From: Pythium myriotylum | Lineage: Eukaryota; Oomycota; Peronosporomycetes; Pythiales; Pythiaceae | Assembly (NCBI GenBank): GCA_023091665.1 | Contig: JALJCQ010000025.1 | Span: forward strand, 1 to 64,000 | Length of the DNA stretch: 64,000 nt | Direction: 5' to 3' | In this document: positions 11,239 to 20,514 of the stretch, in pieces | How positions within the stretch are numbered: the stretch's first letter is position 1 | Layout of the letters: every line of letters begins with the position of its first letter | Translations under genes and position numbers: made by a program | Notes under the pieces: model-generated | The model's database searches: none | The model's input: only the letters and a program-made list of their open reading frames with translations | What the model was told of the DNA's origin: nothing

Positions 11239-11298
11239 CCTCGCGACCTCGCACGCCTCCACCAACACCTCATCTCGTCACACCAACACCTCCGAGCC

Positions 11299-12435
11299 AT
11301 GGTCCAACTCTCCACCATCCTCGCCGCCATCACGGCCACCGCCGCCTACCTCGCCGTAGCCGACGCACACCCCGCACAACAACACCACCACGAACGATCG
11401 CTCCTCGAGACCGCCAACAGCCACCTCTTCCGAGCCAACGCACACCGATCGCTCGCCGCCTGCGCCAACAACAAGAGCCTGCGAGAGCTCCAGCAGCGCG
11501 CCGCCGACCGACGCCTCGAGACCATCAAGAGCCTCCAGGCCGAACGCCGCCGACTCGCCGCCGCAGACGTGCTCGCCAAGGACCACAAGTCGAGCCTCAC
11601 GGGAGTCACGCCCACCAACTTCGACGCCGTCGCGCTCTTCGGCGCCACGCCCAAGTGCGTGCTCGAGCCCGAGGTGACCCAGGGTCCGTACTACGTCGAC
11701 GGCGAGCTCATCCGCAACGACATCCGCGAGACCCAGCCGGGCGTCGACCTCTACACGCAGCTGCAGTTCATCGACATCAACACGTGCTCGCCCGTGCCAG
11801 ACTACTACGTCGACTTCTGGCACTGCAACTCGACCGGCGTGTACGCGGGCGTGGTGGCCAACGGCAACGGCGACAGCACCGACCTCACCAACATCAACAA
11901 GACCTTCGCGCGTGGGCTCTACCCGACCGACAAGGACGGGCTCGTGCAGTTCGTGACCAAGTTCCCCGGACACTACACGGGTCGCGCCACCCACATCCAC
12001 ATCCTCGGCAGCCACGGCGGCTCCGTGCTCGCCAACAACACGTACAGCGGCGGTGGCGCCGCGAGCGTCGGCCAGATCTTCTTCGACCAGAGTCTCATCA
12101 CCGAGGTCGAGAAGACGGCCGTGTACGCGACCAACACGCAGACACTCACGACGAACGCCGAGGACTCGATCTTTGGCGAGGAAGTGGCCACGGGCTTCGA
12201 TCCGGTCGTCGAGTATGTGTACTTGGGTGATAGCGTGGAGGACGGTCTCTTCTCGTGGATCTCGGTGGGTGTCGACATGACCATCTCCAAGACCATCAGC
12301 TCTGCGGCGACGTGGACGGCGAGTGGAGGTGTGGCGAATGCGGGCGGTGCCGGTGGTCCGGGTGGCTCGGGTGGTCCGGGTGGTCCTCCGCCTGGCCCGC
12401 GTCCGACGACGGCCGCTCCTGCTACCCGGGCGTAA
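11299..12435 (+). CDS. A3: secreted intradiol dioxygenase-like protein, intact copy
   Basis: A 378-residue intronless gene. It has a signal peptide (1-23, ending ADA), a His-rich mature start (HPAQQHHHER), a basic helical segment, then the catalytic domain from about 119. Key motifs are CVLEPEVTQGPYYV, DFWHCNSTGVYAG and FPGHYTGRATHIHI, giving expected Fe(III) ligands Tyr182, Tyr226, His232 and His234. The C-terminus is a short Gly/Pro repeat ending in RPTTAAPATRA, without the hydrophobic anchor seen in B and C, so this form is probably freely secreted. It is the only undamaged A gene of three. The role is probably oxidative attack on plant- or lignin-derived catechols outside the cell (inference from family). 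Confidence 0.88.
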   Translation: MVQLSTILAAITATAAYLAVADAHPAQQHHHERSLLETANSHLFRANAHRSLAACANNKSLRELQQRAADRRLETIKSLQAERRRLAAADVLAKDHKSSLTGVTPTNFDAVALFGATPKCVLEPEVTQGPYYVDGELIRNDIRETQPGVDLYTQLQFIDINTCSPVPDYYVDFWHCNSTGVYAGVVANGNGDSTDLTNINKTFARGLYPTDKDGLVQFVTKFPGHYTGRATHIHILGSHGGSVLANNTYSGGGAASVGQIFFDQSLITEVEKTAVYATNTQTLTTNAEDSIFGEEVATGFDPVVEYVYLGDSVEDGLFSWISVGVDMTISKTISSAATWTASGGVANAGGAGGPGGSGGPGGPPPGPRPTTAAPATRA

Positions 12436-12961
12436 GTCGTCGTTGCTGCGGATGACCCTGGGGTGGTTTCCTTTCGGGAATAGGGACGTGCTTTAGGGCT
12501 CTCAAGGACCTGGTGGTGTCTTGTTCCGGCTTGCCGACCAAACCACGGAACTGCACTGTCTTCAAGTTCCGTACACTGTATGAGCACACACACAAATTAC
12601 AATGACAATTTTTTGCACTCGTAAGATTTTCACCCAACAACGCTGCTTGTCGAGGGAAGGCTCAAGTGCGAATAGCAGGAGCTCAATATTCCCTATCTTG
12701 CAGTACACGAATCAAGATCAAGTGTACTCACTCATCACTATTGTTGGAGTGTTGCGTTACGAAGAGAATGAAATTGCAAATCCAAAGCATTCGCATTCAC
12801 AGGACCACTGAAAGAATTCACCAGGACGAAGTTGAGGATGTCTGCGCCGCTCTAGGCGCTCGGTCTACATCTGATTACATTGTGTTGACTACAGTGATGA
12901 TCGATTCCCGCGCCCAGTTCAGGAGAAGAGGATCGGTTAGACATGTATTACGTTCCTAGGT

Positions 12962-14269
12962 CTACAACGCGGTAATCCCAACAGCGAATACAACCACAGC
13001 AACTGCCGTTGCCATTCCCGACAATCCCGGCGCGCCACTTGACGCCGCGGGAGTCGTCGAGGCGGGAGCAGTTGAGACGGTAGAAGTCGATCCATTCGAA
13101 CTTCCGCTGCTCGATACTGGAGCGGGCGTTCCCGAAGAACCTGGTGTTGAGCCCATGTTACCTGGTGCTTGATTGTTGCCAGGCCCGCCGCCCATCCCCG
13201 TCCCCGTTCCGGTACTTGCAACGCCGCCGTTGGCCGTGAGCGTTGCGGCCGCACTCACACTCTTCACCAGCGACGTGTCCACACCGACCGAGATCCACGC
13301 GAAGATGCCGTCCTCCACACTGTCGCCCAAGTACACGTACTGCATGACGGGATCGAAGCCCGTGGCCGCCGCCTCGGAAAGGATGCTGTCGGCCGCGTTG
13401 GTCGTGACCGTCTGCGTGTTGGTGGCGTAGACGCCCGTCTTCTCGACCTCGGTGAGGAGACTCTGGTCGAAGAAGATCTGTCCGACGCTCGAGACTGAGC
13501 CGCCCGAGTAGGTTTTGTTGGCGAGGACTGTGCCGTCGTGGTTCCCGAGGATGTGGATGTGGGTGGTGCGACCGGTGTAGTGTCCTGGGAACTTGGTGAT
13601 GAACTGGACGACGCCGTCGCTGTCAGTCGGGTAGAGACCTCTGGCGAAGGTGGCATCGAGGTTGGTCTGGTCGTTGCTGTTGCCATTGGTGCTAGCGACG
13701 ACGCCCGAGTAGACGCCAGTGGAGTTGCAGTGCCAGAAGTCGACGTAGTAGTTGGGCACGACCGTGCAGGAGGTGGTGTCGACGAACTGGAGCTCGGCGT
13801 AGAGGTCGATGCCTTGTTGTTGTTCGCGGACGTCGTTGCGGATGAGCTCGCCTTTGACGTAGTAGGGTCCGACGGTGACCTCTGGTTCGAGGACGCATTT
13901 GTTGGTGGATCCGAAGATGGTGGAGGCGGAGACGGTGGTGGGGTCGATGTTGGAGAGGTTGGCTTTGTGGGTGGTGGCGAGTACGTCGGCGGCGGCTAGC
14001 GCTCGGAGTCGTCGAGCGCGCTGTTTCTCAGCTCGCAGCGCCTGGATCTTGGCTTGTCGTCGCTCGGCGGCTTGTTGGTTGAGTTTGCGCGCGGCGTCTT
14101 GGTTGGCACAGGCCGCGAGCGATCGGTGGAGGTTGGTGTGGTAGAGGTGTCTTTGGACGATGTCGGCGAGGGATCGTGTGTGTTCGTGGTTGTGTCCTGG
14201 GTGTGCGTCGGTGTGGACGATGGAGAGCACGAGTGCGAGCGAGGAGAGGATTGCGCTGGTGTGGACCAT
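12962..14269 (-). CDS. B3: secreted, probably GPI-anchored intradiol dioxygenase-like protein
   Basis: Direct copy of B1 (offset 9511), 435 residues with the same amino-acid sequence including the MVHT start, all Fe(III) ligands and the hydrophobic C-terminal anchor. It is convergent with A3 and divergent from B4 across the expanded spacer. Identity to B1 implies very recent duplication or ongoing homogenisation. Confidence 0.88.
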   Translation of the reverse strand: MVHTSAILSSLALVLSIVHTDAHPGHNHEHTRSLADIVQRHLYHTNLHRSLAACANQDAARKLNQQAAERRQAKIQALRAEKQRARRLRALAAADVLATTHKANLSNIDPTTVSASTIFGSTNKCVLEPEVTVGPYYVKGELIRNDVREQQQGIDLYAELQFVDTTSCTVVPNYYVDFWHCNSTGVYSGVVASTNGNSNDQTNLDATFARGLYPTDSDGVVQFITKFPGHYTGRTTHIHILGNHDGTVLANKTYSGGSVSSVGQIFFDQSLLTEVEKTGVYATNTQTVTTNAADSILSEAAATGFDPVMQYVYLGDSVEDGIFAWISVGVDTSLVKSVSAAATLTANGGVASTGTGTGMGGGPGNNQAPGNMGSTPGSSGTPAPVSSSGSSNGSTSTVSTAPASTTPAASSGAPGLSGMATAVAVVVFAVGITAL

Positions 14270-14316
14270 TGTAGCAGCGCAGTTGGTCGGATGGGTCCTT
14301 AGTTGATGTTCTTGAG

Positions 14317-14331
14317 AAATTGAAGAGTGAG
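14317..14331 (-). promoter_or_regulatory. Inr/FPR-like core promoter of B3
   Basis: Direct copy of the B1 element (CTCACTCTTCAATTT on the minus strand), about 50 bp upstream of the B3 ATG. Confidence 0.55.
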
Positions 14332-14500
14332 AACAAACCACCCGTTTAGTCATGTAGACCCTTCACGCCCGAAGGGTCCGCTGAGGAGATGCTTCAGTCG
14401 CTGGACAGAGCAAGTCGTCGTGTGACTCAGTTGAGCTCGATGTCTCAACTCCCCAGGGCTGACCATGCGACGATGCTCGTACATAAAGGGTCAGCTGTGA

Positions 14501-15828
14501 TTAGGCCATACTGGTGGTCTCCATGGTGCTCGATTAATCTGTTCGAACTTGAGTTGGGAGGTTGTTGAGACTTTCGACTGCGTTTACCGCACGTGTTTCT
14601 GCCCAGGACGAAGGGAACAAGCTCATTCAACAAGCCATCACGAGTGTTTCTCGTGCTTGCTGGTTGAGCAGAGCACGACACTTCCAGTGGAGGGAGGGTT
14701 GCACAGCGTCCACGACGCAGCTGCATGTACCACCAGTAACCGAAAGATCGTGTCCATCAGTGAGCATTCGGAATCACTCGGTCCAAGTCCGCAGCTTGAC
14801 GATCAGCCTCGAAAAATTCTGACCTGCGATCATTAGGCCATACTGGTGGTCTCCATGGTGCTCGATTAATCTGTTCGAACTTGAGTTGGGAGGTTGTTGA
14901 GACTTTCGACTGCGTTTACCGCACGTGTTTCTGCCCAGGACGAAGGGAACAAGCTCATTCAACAAGCCATCACGAGTGTTTCTCGTGCTTGCTGGTTGAG
15001 CAGAGCACGACACTTCCAGTGGAGGGAGGGTTGCACAGCGTCCACGACGCAGCTGCATGTACCACCAGTAACCGAAAGATCGTGTCCATCAGTGAGCATT
15101 CGGAATCACTCGGTCCAAGTCCGCAGCTTGACGATCAGCCTCGAAAAATTCTGACCTGCGATCATTAGGCCATACTGGTGGTCTCCATGGTGCTCGATTA
15201 ATCTGTTCGAACTTGAGTTGGGAGGTTGTTGAGACTTTCGACTGCGTTTACCGCACGTGTTTCTGCCCAGGACGAAGGGAACAAGCTCATTCAACAAGCC
15301 ATCACGAGTGTTTCTCGTGCTTGCTGGTTGAGCAGAGCACGACACTTCCAGTGGAGGGAGGGTTGCACAGCGTCCACGACGCAGCTGCATGTACCACCAG
15401 TAACCGAAAGATCGTGTCCATCAGTGAGCATTCGGAATCACTCGGTCCAAGTCCGCAGCTTGACGATCAGCCTCGAAAAATTCTGACCTGCGATCATTAG
15501 GCCATACTGGTGGTCTCCATGGTGCTCGATTAATCTGTTCGAACTTGAGTTGGGAGGTTGTTGAGACTTTCGACTGCGTTTACCGCACGTGTTTCTGCCC
15601 AGGACGAAGGGAACAAGCTCATTCAACAAGCCATCACGAGTGTTTCTCGTGCTTGCTGGTTGAGCAGAGCACGACACTTCCAGTGGAGGGAGGGTTGCAC
15701 AGCGTCCACGACGCAGCTGCATGTACCACCAGTAACCGAAAGATCGTGTCCATCAGTGAGCATTCGGAATCACTCGGTCCAAGTCCGCAGCTTGACGATC
15801 AGCCTCGAAAAATTCTGACCTGCGATCT
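14501..15828. repeat. Four tandem copies of a 332-bp unit
   Basis: Units start at 14501, 14833, 15165 and 15497 with TTAGGCCATACTGG and end in CCTGCGATCA-like sequence. They appear identical, and short open frames recur with exact 332-bp spacing. The homologous spacer at 4991-5322 has one unit. The array lies between the divergent promoters of B3 and B4. Each unit contains the hairpin CACGAG-TGTTT-CTCGTG. Confidence 0.95.
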
Positions 15829-16125
15829 CTCGGATCGGCAATGAATATAGGTACAAAAAATGGAGATGGTTGTGCGTGGGACTCGACAGGGGGAACGACG
15901 AGGCAGCTGTTTCCGAACTTGTCAAACCGCGATTCCGGCGGGAGTACAACATGCGACATTATCGCACTGCTTGGACTAATTAGCAGGATTTGCGAAACGA
16001 CGTGGACCAAATACACTGCCTGCGACAACACCACGTCGTCCTCCCTTCTTGCTTTCCGAGCGATCTTCAAACAGCAGGCACCAAACAACAGAGCCAACAA
16101 ATGCTCAAGTCCTCTCCACGACAGT

Positions 16126-16140
16126 CTCATTCCAACATTT
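16126..16140 (+). promoter_or_regulatory. Inr/FPR-like core promoter of B4
   Basis: Copy of the B2 element (CTCATTCCAACATTT), about 56 bp upstream of the B4 ATG. Confidence 0.55.
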
Positions 16141-16195
16141 GCGATCTCTTCCACACAGACAACTCCAAACCAAAACGAAGTTCGAACTGTCAACC

Positions 16196-17389
16196 ATGGT
16201 CCGCATCAGCGCAATCCTCTCCTCGCTCGCACTCGTGCTCTCCATCGTCCACACCGACGCACACCCAGGACACAACCACGAACACACACGATCCCTCGCC
16301 GACATCGTCCAAAGACACCTCTACCACACCAACCTCCACCGATCGCTCGCGGCCTGTGCCAACCAAGACGCCGCGCGCAAACTCAACCAACAAGCCGCCG
16401 AGCGACGACAAGCCAAGATCCAGGCGCTGCGAGCTGAGAAACAGCGCGCTCGACGACTCCGAGCGCTAGCCGCCGCCGACGTACTCGCCACCACCCACAA
16501 AGCCAACCTCTCCAACATCGACCCCACCACCGTCTCCGCCTCCACCATCTTCGGATCCACCAACAAATGCGTCCTCGAACCAGAGGTCACCGTCGGACCC
16601 TACTACGTCAAAGGCGAGCTCATCCGCAACGACGTCCGCGAACAACAACAAGGCATCGACCTCTACGCCGAGCTCCAGTTCGTCGACACCACCTCCTGCA
16701 CGGTCGTGCCCAACTACTACGTCGACTTCTGGCACTGCAACTCCACTGGCGTCTACTCGGGCGTCGTCGCTAGCACCAATGGCAACAGCAACGACCAGAC
16801 CAACCTCGATGCCACCTTCGCCAGAGGTCTCTACCCGACTGACAGCGACGGCGTCGTCCAGTTCATCACCAAGTTCCCAGGACACTACACCGGTCGCACC
16901 ACCCACATCCACATCCTCGGGAACCACGACGGCACAGTCCTCGCCAACAAAACCTACTCGGGCGGCTCAGTCTCGAGCGTCGGACAGATCTTCTTCGACC
17001 AGAGTCTCCTCACCGAGGTCGAGAAGACGGGCGTCTACGCCACCAACACGCAGACGGTCACGACCAACGCGGCCGACAGCATCCTTTCCGAGGCGGCGGC
17101 CACGGGCTTCGATCCCGTCATGCAGTACGTGTACTTGGGCGACAGTGTGGAGGACGGCATCTTCGCGTGGATCTCGGTCGGTGTGGACACGTCGCTGGTG
17201 AAGAGTGTGAGTGCGGCCGCAACGCTCACGGCCAACGGTGGCGTTGCCAACTCACGAAACACTACTGGCGGAGGCCAGGGAGGTGGAGGTTCTTCTGCTG
17301 CCTCAGCCGCCTCCCAGCAGACCGCAGTGCTGACGTTGTCTAGCCTTGCCGCCGTGCTGGTTGGCGTCGTCGGCTTCACGTCGTTCTAG
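16196..17389 (+). CDS. B4: secreted, probably GPI-anchored intradiol dioxygenase-like protein with a distinct tail
   Basis: A 397-residue protein identical to B2 through the catalytic domain up to TANGGVA (about residue 351), with ligands Tyr187, Tyr231, His237 and His239. The last 46 residues are unrelated to the other B tails: a short Gly/Ser linker, then a hydrophobic end (SSLAAVLVGVVGFTSF) that still suggests a GPI anchor. The switch coincides exactly with the end of the block duplication at 17238. B4 may therefore keep the original 3' end, with the other B genes being recombinants, or the reverse. C lies 326 bp downstream in the same orientation; that gap shows no gene. Confidence 0.87.
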   Translation: MVRISAILSSLALVLSIVHTDAHPGHNHEHTRSLADIVQRHLYHTNLHRSLAACANQDAARKLNQQAAERRQAKIQALRAEKQRARRLRALAAADVLATTHKANLSNIDPTTVSASTIFGSTNKCVLEPEVTVGPYYVKGELIRNDVREQQQGIDLYAELQFVDTTSCTVVPNYYVDFWHCNSTGVYSGVVASTNGNSNDQTNLDATFARGLYPTDSDGVVQFITKFPGHYTGRTTHIHILGNHDGTVLANKTYSGGSVSSVGQIFFDQSLLTEVEKTGVYATNTQTVTTNAADSILSEAAATGFDPVMQYVYLGDSVEDGIFAWISVGVDTSLVKSVSAAATLTANGGVANSRNTTGGGQGGGGSSAASAASQQTAVLTLSSLAAVLVGVVGFTSF

Positions 17390-17715
17390 CTACATACCCC
17401 AGAAAACATAGCAACCCAACAATGGTCTCTTTGGATCAGAACCTCGATATAGACAATGACTGTCTTGTGTGCTTTCTTTGGATTCTAGCCAACAGCTATC
17501 GAAACCATCCTCAGAGCGATCCATCGGAAAATTTCGCCCAGGTTTGACTCCAAGATAAGACAATGAAGACGTGCAGTTTGCTGCGACTGGGCAGCCCCCA
17601 CCACTTCGTCGCGCTGTGAGAGGGAACTCAACCTACAAGCTGCAGGATTCCGACTCATTGCCGAACATTCATCGTCTCACTCAATCAAACCAAGACACAG
17701 ACAGCCTTCGTCACG

Positions 17716-18897
17716 ATGCATCTCGGCAAGATTCTTTCAACGCTCGTCCTGGCTGCGATCGCTCTTCAAGGCAACATCGTCGGTGCTCATCCTGGTGATG
17801 CCCATAACCATGTCGAAGACAGCCACACGCTAGCTGCTCGTCGCCTCTTCGCCATGAACGCCAAGCTATCCTACGACTCTTGCAAAGACTCGGAGCCAGT
17901 GCGTCGCCTCCAAGACCGTCTTGCGGCCCGCCGACTTCAAAAAGTGAACGACCTGCGTGACGAGCTCCAGCGCCGCCGCCGCCTCGCAGCGTCGGACGTT
18001 CTCGCCAAGGACCACAAAGCCGACGTCACGGTGACCAACACCTCGACGGTAACCAAAGCGACGCTGTTCGGCAACAGCCCGACCTGTGTGCTTCAGCCCA
18101 CCGTAACCCATGGGCCCTACTACGTCAAGGGCGAGCTCATTCGTAAGGATATCCGGGAGACGCAGCCTGGTATCGATCTGTACACGGAGATTCTCGTGCT
18201 CGACACGAGTACATGCAAGCCAGTGGCAGACTACTACGTTGACTTCTGGCACTGCAACTCGACCGGCGTCTACTCGGGTGTGATCGCCAGCACGAATGGC
18301 AACAGCAACGACAAGACCAACCTCGATGCGACGTTCGCCCGAGGTCTCTACCCGACTGACACCGACGGCGTCGTCCAGTTCCTCACGAAGTTCCCAGGCT
18401 ACTACGCCGGCCGAACCACTCATGTCCACGTGATGGGCAACCACGGCGGTACGGTTCTCGCCAACAAAACCTACTCGGGTGGCTCGGTCTCGAGCATCGG
18501 CCAGCTCTTCTTCGACCAGAAGCTGCTCACGGCCGTCGCGGCTACGACGGTCTACGCCGCCAATAAGCAGCAGGTCACGCTGAACTCGGCCGACAACATC
18601 TTCTCCGAGTCCGCCAAGAGCTTCGATCCGGTCGTCAACTACGTGTACCTGGGCGAAAAGGTCGAAGATGGCATCTTCTCGTGGATCTCGATCGCCGTGG
18701 ATCTCACGGCGACCAAGTCGGTGAGCGCCGCCGCGACGCTCACAGCCACGGGCGGCGTGGCCTCCGCGGGCAGCACGAGCGGCACCAAGACCTCGACGGG
18801 CACGACCGGAGGCAGCTCGTCGCTCGCTTCACGCGCGCTTGCCACGCAGCTGCTCGTGGTCGCCTCGGCGCTTCTCGCCGGAGCCTTTGTCTTTTAA
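17716..18897 (+). CDS. C: diverged secreted, GPI-anchor-type intradiol dioxygenase-like protein
   Basis: A 393-residue intronless paralogue of A and B. It has a signal peptide (1-24, ending VGA), a His-rich mature start (HPGDAHNH), an Arg-rich helical linker, and a catalytic domain with CVLQPTVTHGPYYV, DFWHCNSTGVYSG and FPGYYAGRTTHVHV. Expected ligands are Tyr186, Tyr230, His236 and His238. A Ser/Thr/Gly stalk precedes a hydrophobic tail (LLVVASALLAGAFVF). It is outside the duplicated block and single copy here, so it probably reflects the ancestral locus. Confidence 0.88.
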   Translation: MHLGKILSTLVLAAIALQGNIVGAHPGDAHNHVEDSHTLAARRLFAMNAKLSYDSCKDSEPVRRLQDRLAARRLQKVNDLRDELQRRRRLAASDVLAKDHKADVTVTNTSTVTKATLFGNSPTCVLQPTVTHGPYYVKGELIRKDIRETQPGIDLYTEILVLDTSTCKPVADYYVDFWHCNSTGVYSGVIASTNGNSNDKTNLDATFARGLYPTDTDGVVQFLTKFPGYYAGRTTHVHVMGNHGGTVLANKTYSGGSVSSIGQLFFDQKLLTAVAATTVYAANKQQVTLNSADNIFSESAKSFDPVVNYVYLGEKVEDGIFSWISIAVDLTATKSVSAAATLTATGGVASAGSTSGTKTSTGTTGGSSSLASRALATQLLVVASALLAGAFVF

Positions 18898-18907
18898 AAG
18901 CTCACAC

Positions 18908-18944
<37 letters not shown>

Positions 18945-18946
18945 AA
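18908..18946. repeat. (CAA)n microsatellite in the C 3' region
   Basis: About a dozen CAA/ACA units ending in an A-run, 10 bp after the stop of C. Confidence 0.9.
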
Positions 18947-19092
18947 AAGCAAGCTTGGTGGAAGCCGAGTTCGTCATAATGAACATAAAAAAGACGAGTG
19001 TCACTTTTAAGAGGTTGTGTGGCTTGTGGATACTGACTGGTCAGTGCGATGTCACTACGGACTTTCGCCCAGCACCCGACGGTCTCTCCTCA

Positions 19093-20514
19093 ATGGCCGG
19101 CGGGCGCCACGCGCGATCGGCGCCGCGAGGCCAGGCGCCGCCGCCGCTGCCCCCTCCGCTGCCCCCGACGCCGTCGGCTCCGCTCTTCGACGACCTCGCG
19201 AACGAGCCCGTGCGCATCTATCCGCAAGACCGCGGGCGAGCCAACGCGTCGCCGGCCTCGCTGCATCTGCCGTCGAGCGCGCGGCTCCTGCAGGCGTTGC
19301 AGGCCGTCAATTCGTCGGCCGTCGTCGTGGGCGTGCTCGGCAGCGAGCTCTCGTGCTCGGCGGGCGTGTACACGTTCATCAACCGTCTCATCGGCCGCGT
19401 CGCGTTCGTGGACAGCAGCGTCGAGGACAGCGCGCTGGGCGCCAAGCCATCGCTGCTCGCGAGCATCCAGCTGTACTACGAGGCGAGCCAGTCCATCGTG
19501 TTCCTGCTCGGCGTCGCCAAGACCGACGCGGGCTTTCTCGCGGGCCTCAACGTCGAGGCGGACGACGCGCAGGACCATGACTTTGCTGCAGACCTCGCCC
19601 ACTTTCAGCACGAGAAGCGCAAGATGGAGCTGCTCGTGCACTCGTGCAGCCACTTGCTGTTCCAGTTCAACGAACGCGGAAAGTTTACGACCAATATCTT
19701 AAAAAATATCCGCCTACTCGCGTCCGAGAAGCAAAGTCTGCTCGCGGCGCTCAGTGCGTCGAGTGGGAAGAACAACAAGCGCAACGACAAAAGCTCGAAT
19801 AGCTCGAGCCACCAGTCGGGGAACGTGCTCGCGCCAGGACGTTGCGTGCCTCTCGTGATGTACGTCCTGCCCGCCCGCAATGATATCATCAACGGTCCCC
19901 ACAAGCAGCTCGCGGCGACGTCCTCGGTCAAGTCGCGGTCCTCGACCGTCGCGTTCTGCAAGTCCCAGGAAGCCATCCTTTGCGGGCTCTTCCGGTCGCT
20001 GCGTGGAGGCATCGTCGGCACGTTGAGAACGCGCGATGCGGTCGCTCCGGCCAACTTGAGCAAAGAGCGCCGGCTCTTCCACGTCGACCCCGCGCACTGC
20101 GTCGCTGTCCTTTCTTACGCGGCGAGCTCTGGCTCCAGCCGCGTGGAGCGTCGTTTCGAGTCGGTCCTGTCGTCGCTCTCCATGGAGTTTCTCAGCATGG
20201 ATGGCGAGGACCACTTTGATCTCGACGCAATTCTGCAGCCACTCGAAGAGGATGATATCGGCTATCCGAACGCGATCCAGCACCTCCATCGAGGCGTCGA
20301 ACTGCTCCAGAACGCGACGTCCTCCTCGCACACTTCTGGCAAAGATGCGAGCGGCGTCAAGATGGATCTGCCCACTGTCGCACAGTGGCTCAAGGCCTTC
20401 CAGTCGCTCGTCAAGACGCTGCATCGCGCCGAGGCCAAGAAGAAACAGGACCGCGCGGACGCCGACCGCGACTCGGTGCGCCACCAGTTCGACCACCTGG
20501 AGATCCGCTCGTGA
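19093..20514 (+). CDS. SMG8: SMG8-like protein (nonsense-mediated decay factor), short form
   Basis: A 473-residue intronless protein with a Pro-rich N-terminus (about 15-30). A segment VVVGVLGSELSCSAG (about 78-92) and hydrophobic core strands resemble the G-like domain of SMG8. The block around LLVHSCSHLLFQFNERGKF, a proline/cysteine segment (GRCVPLVMYVLP) and the order 'short helix on a glutamine/isoleucine core, then LFHVDPAHCVAVL' also fit SMG8, which works with SMG9 to hold the SMG1 kinase inactive. It is about half the length of animal SMG8 and lacks the C-terminal part. The ATG at 19093 is the first in frame; upstream readings use TTG. Assignment is from remembered family features and is moderate. 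Confidence 0.5.
   Translation: MAGGRHARSAPRGQAPPPLPPPLPPTPSAPLFDDLANEPVRIYPQDRGRANASPASLHLPSSARLLQALQAVNSSAVVVGVLGSELSCSAGVYTFINRLIGRVAFVDSSVEDSALGAKPSLLASIQLYYEASQSIVFLLGVAKTDAGFLAGLNVEADDAQDHDFAADLAHFQHEKRKMELLVHSCSHLLFQFNERGKFTTNILKNIRLLASEKQSLLAALSASSGKNNKRNDKSSNSSSHQSGNVLAPGRCVPLVMYVLPARNDIINGPHKQLAATSSVKSRSSTVAFCKSQEAILCGLFRSLRGGIVGTLRTRDAVAPANLSKERRLFHVDPAHCVAVLSYAASSGSSRVERRFESVLSSLSMEFLSMDGEDHFDLDAILQPLEEDDIGYPNAIQHLHRGVELLQNATSSSHTSGKDASGVKMDLPTVAQWLKAFQSLVKTLHRAEAKKKQDRADADRDSVRHQFDHLEIRS

Larger units (their letters stand above)
11217..17238. repeat. Third copy of the A-B-spacer-B block (direct)
   Basis: Homologous to about 1627-6732 in the same orientation, with offsets of 9511-9512 up to the spacer and 10506 after it. 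Differences are the missing (AC)n insertion, the one-base A-gene lesion, a one-base indel in the spacer and three extra 332-bp units. Similarity stops abruptly at 17238/6732, inside the B coding sequence. Confidence 0.9.

Noticed and set aside
10969..11298. In-frame 110-residue N-terminal extension of A3
   Set aside because: It lies upstream of the core promoter at 11224, is absent in A1/A2 and would bury the signal peptide.
11365..11570. RxLR-type effector motif in the N-terminal linker of the dioxygenases
   Set aside because: Arg-rich stretches such as ERRRLAAADV do not match RxLR-dEER spacing, and the catalytic domain explains the protein.
11088..12230. 380-residue Arg/His-rich open frame over A3
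   Set aside because: Alternate-frame shadow of A3; the same reading appears in A1 after its frameshift.
12432..12560. A3 stop codon overlapping a GTAAGT donor leading to an anchor-coding exon
   Set aside because: The acceptors I tested lead to stops or to hydrophilic sequence, not to a hydrophobic tail.
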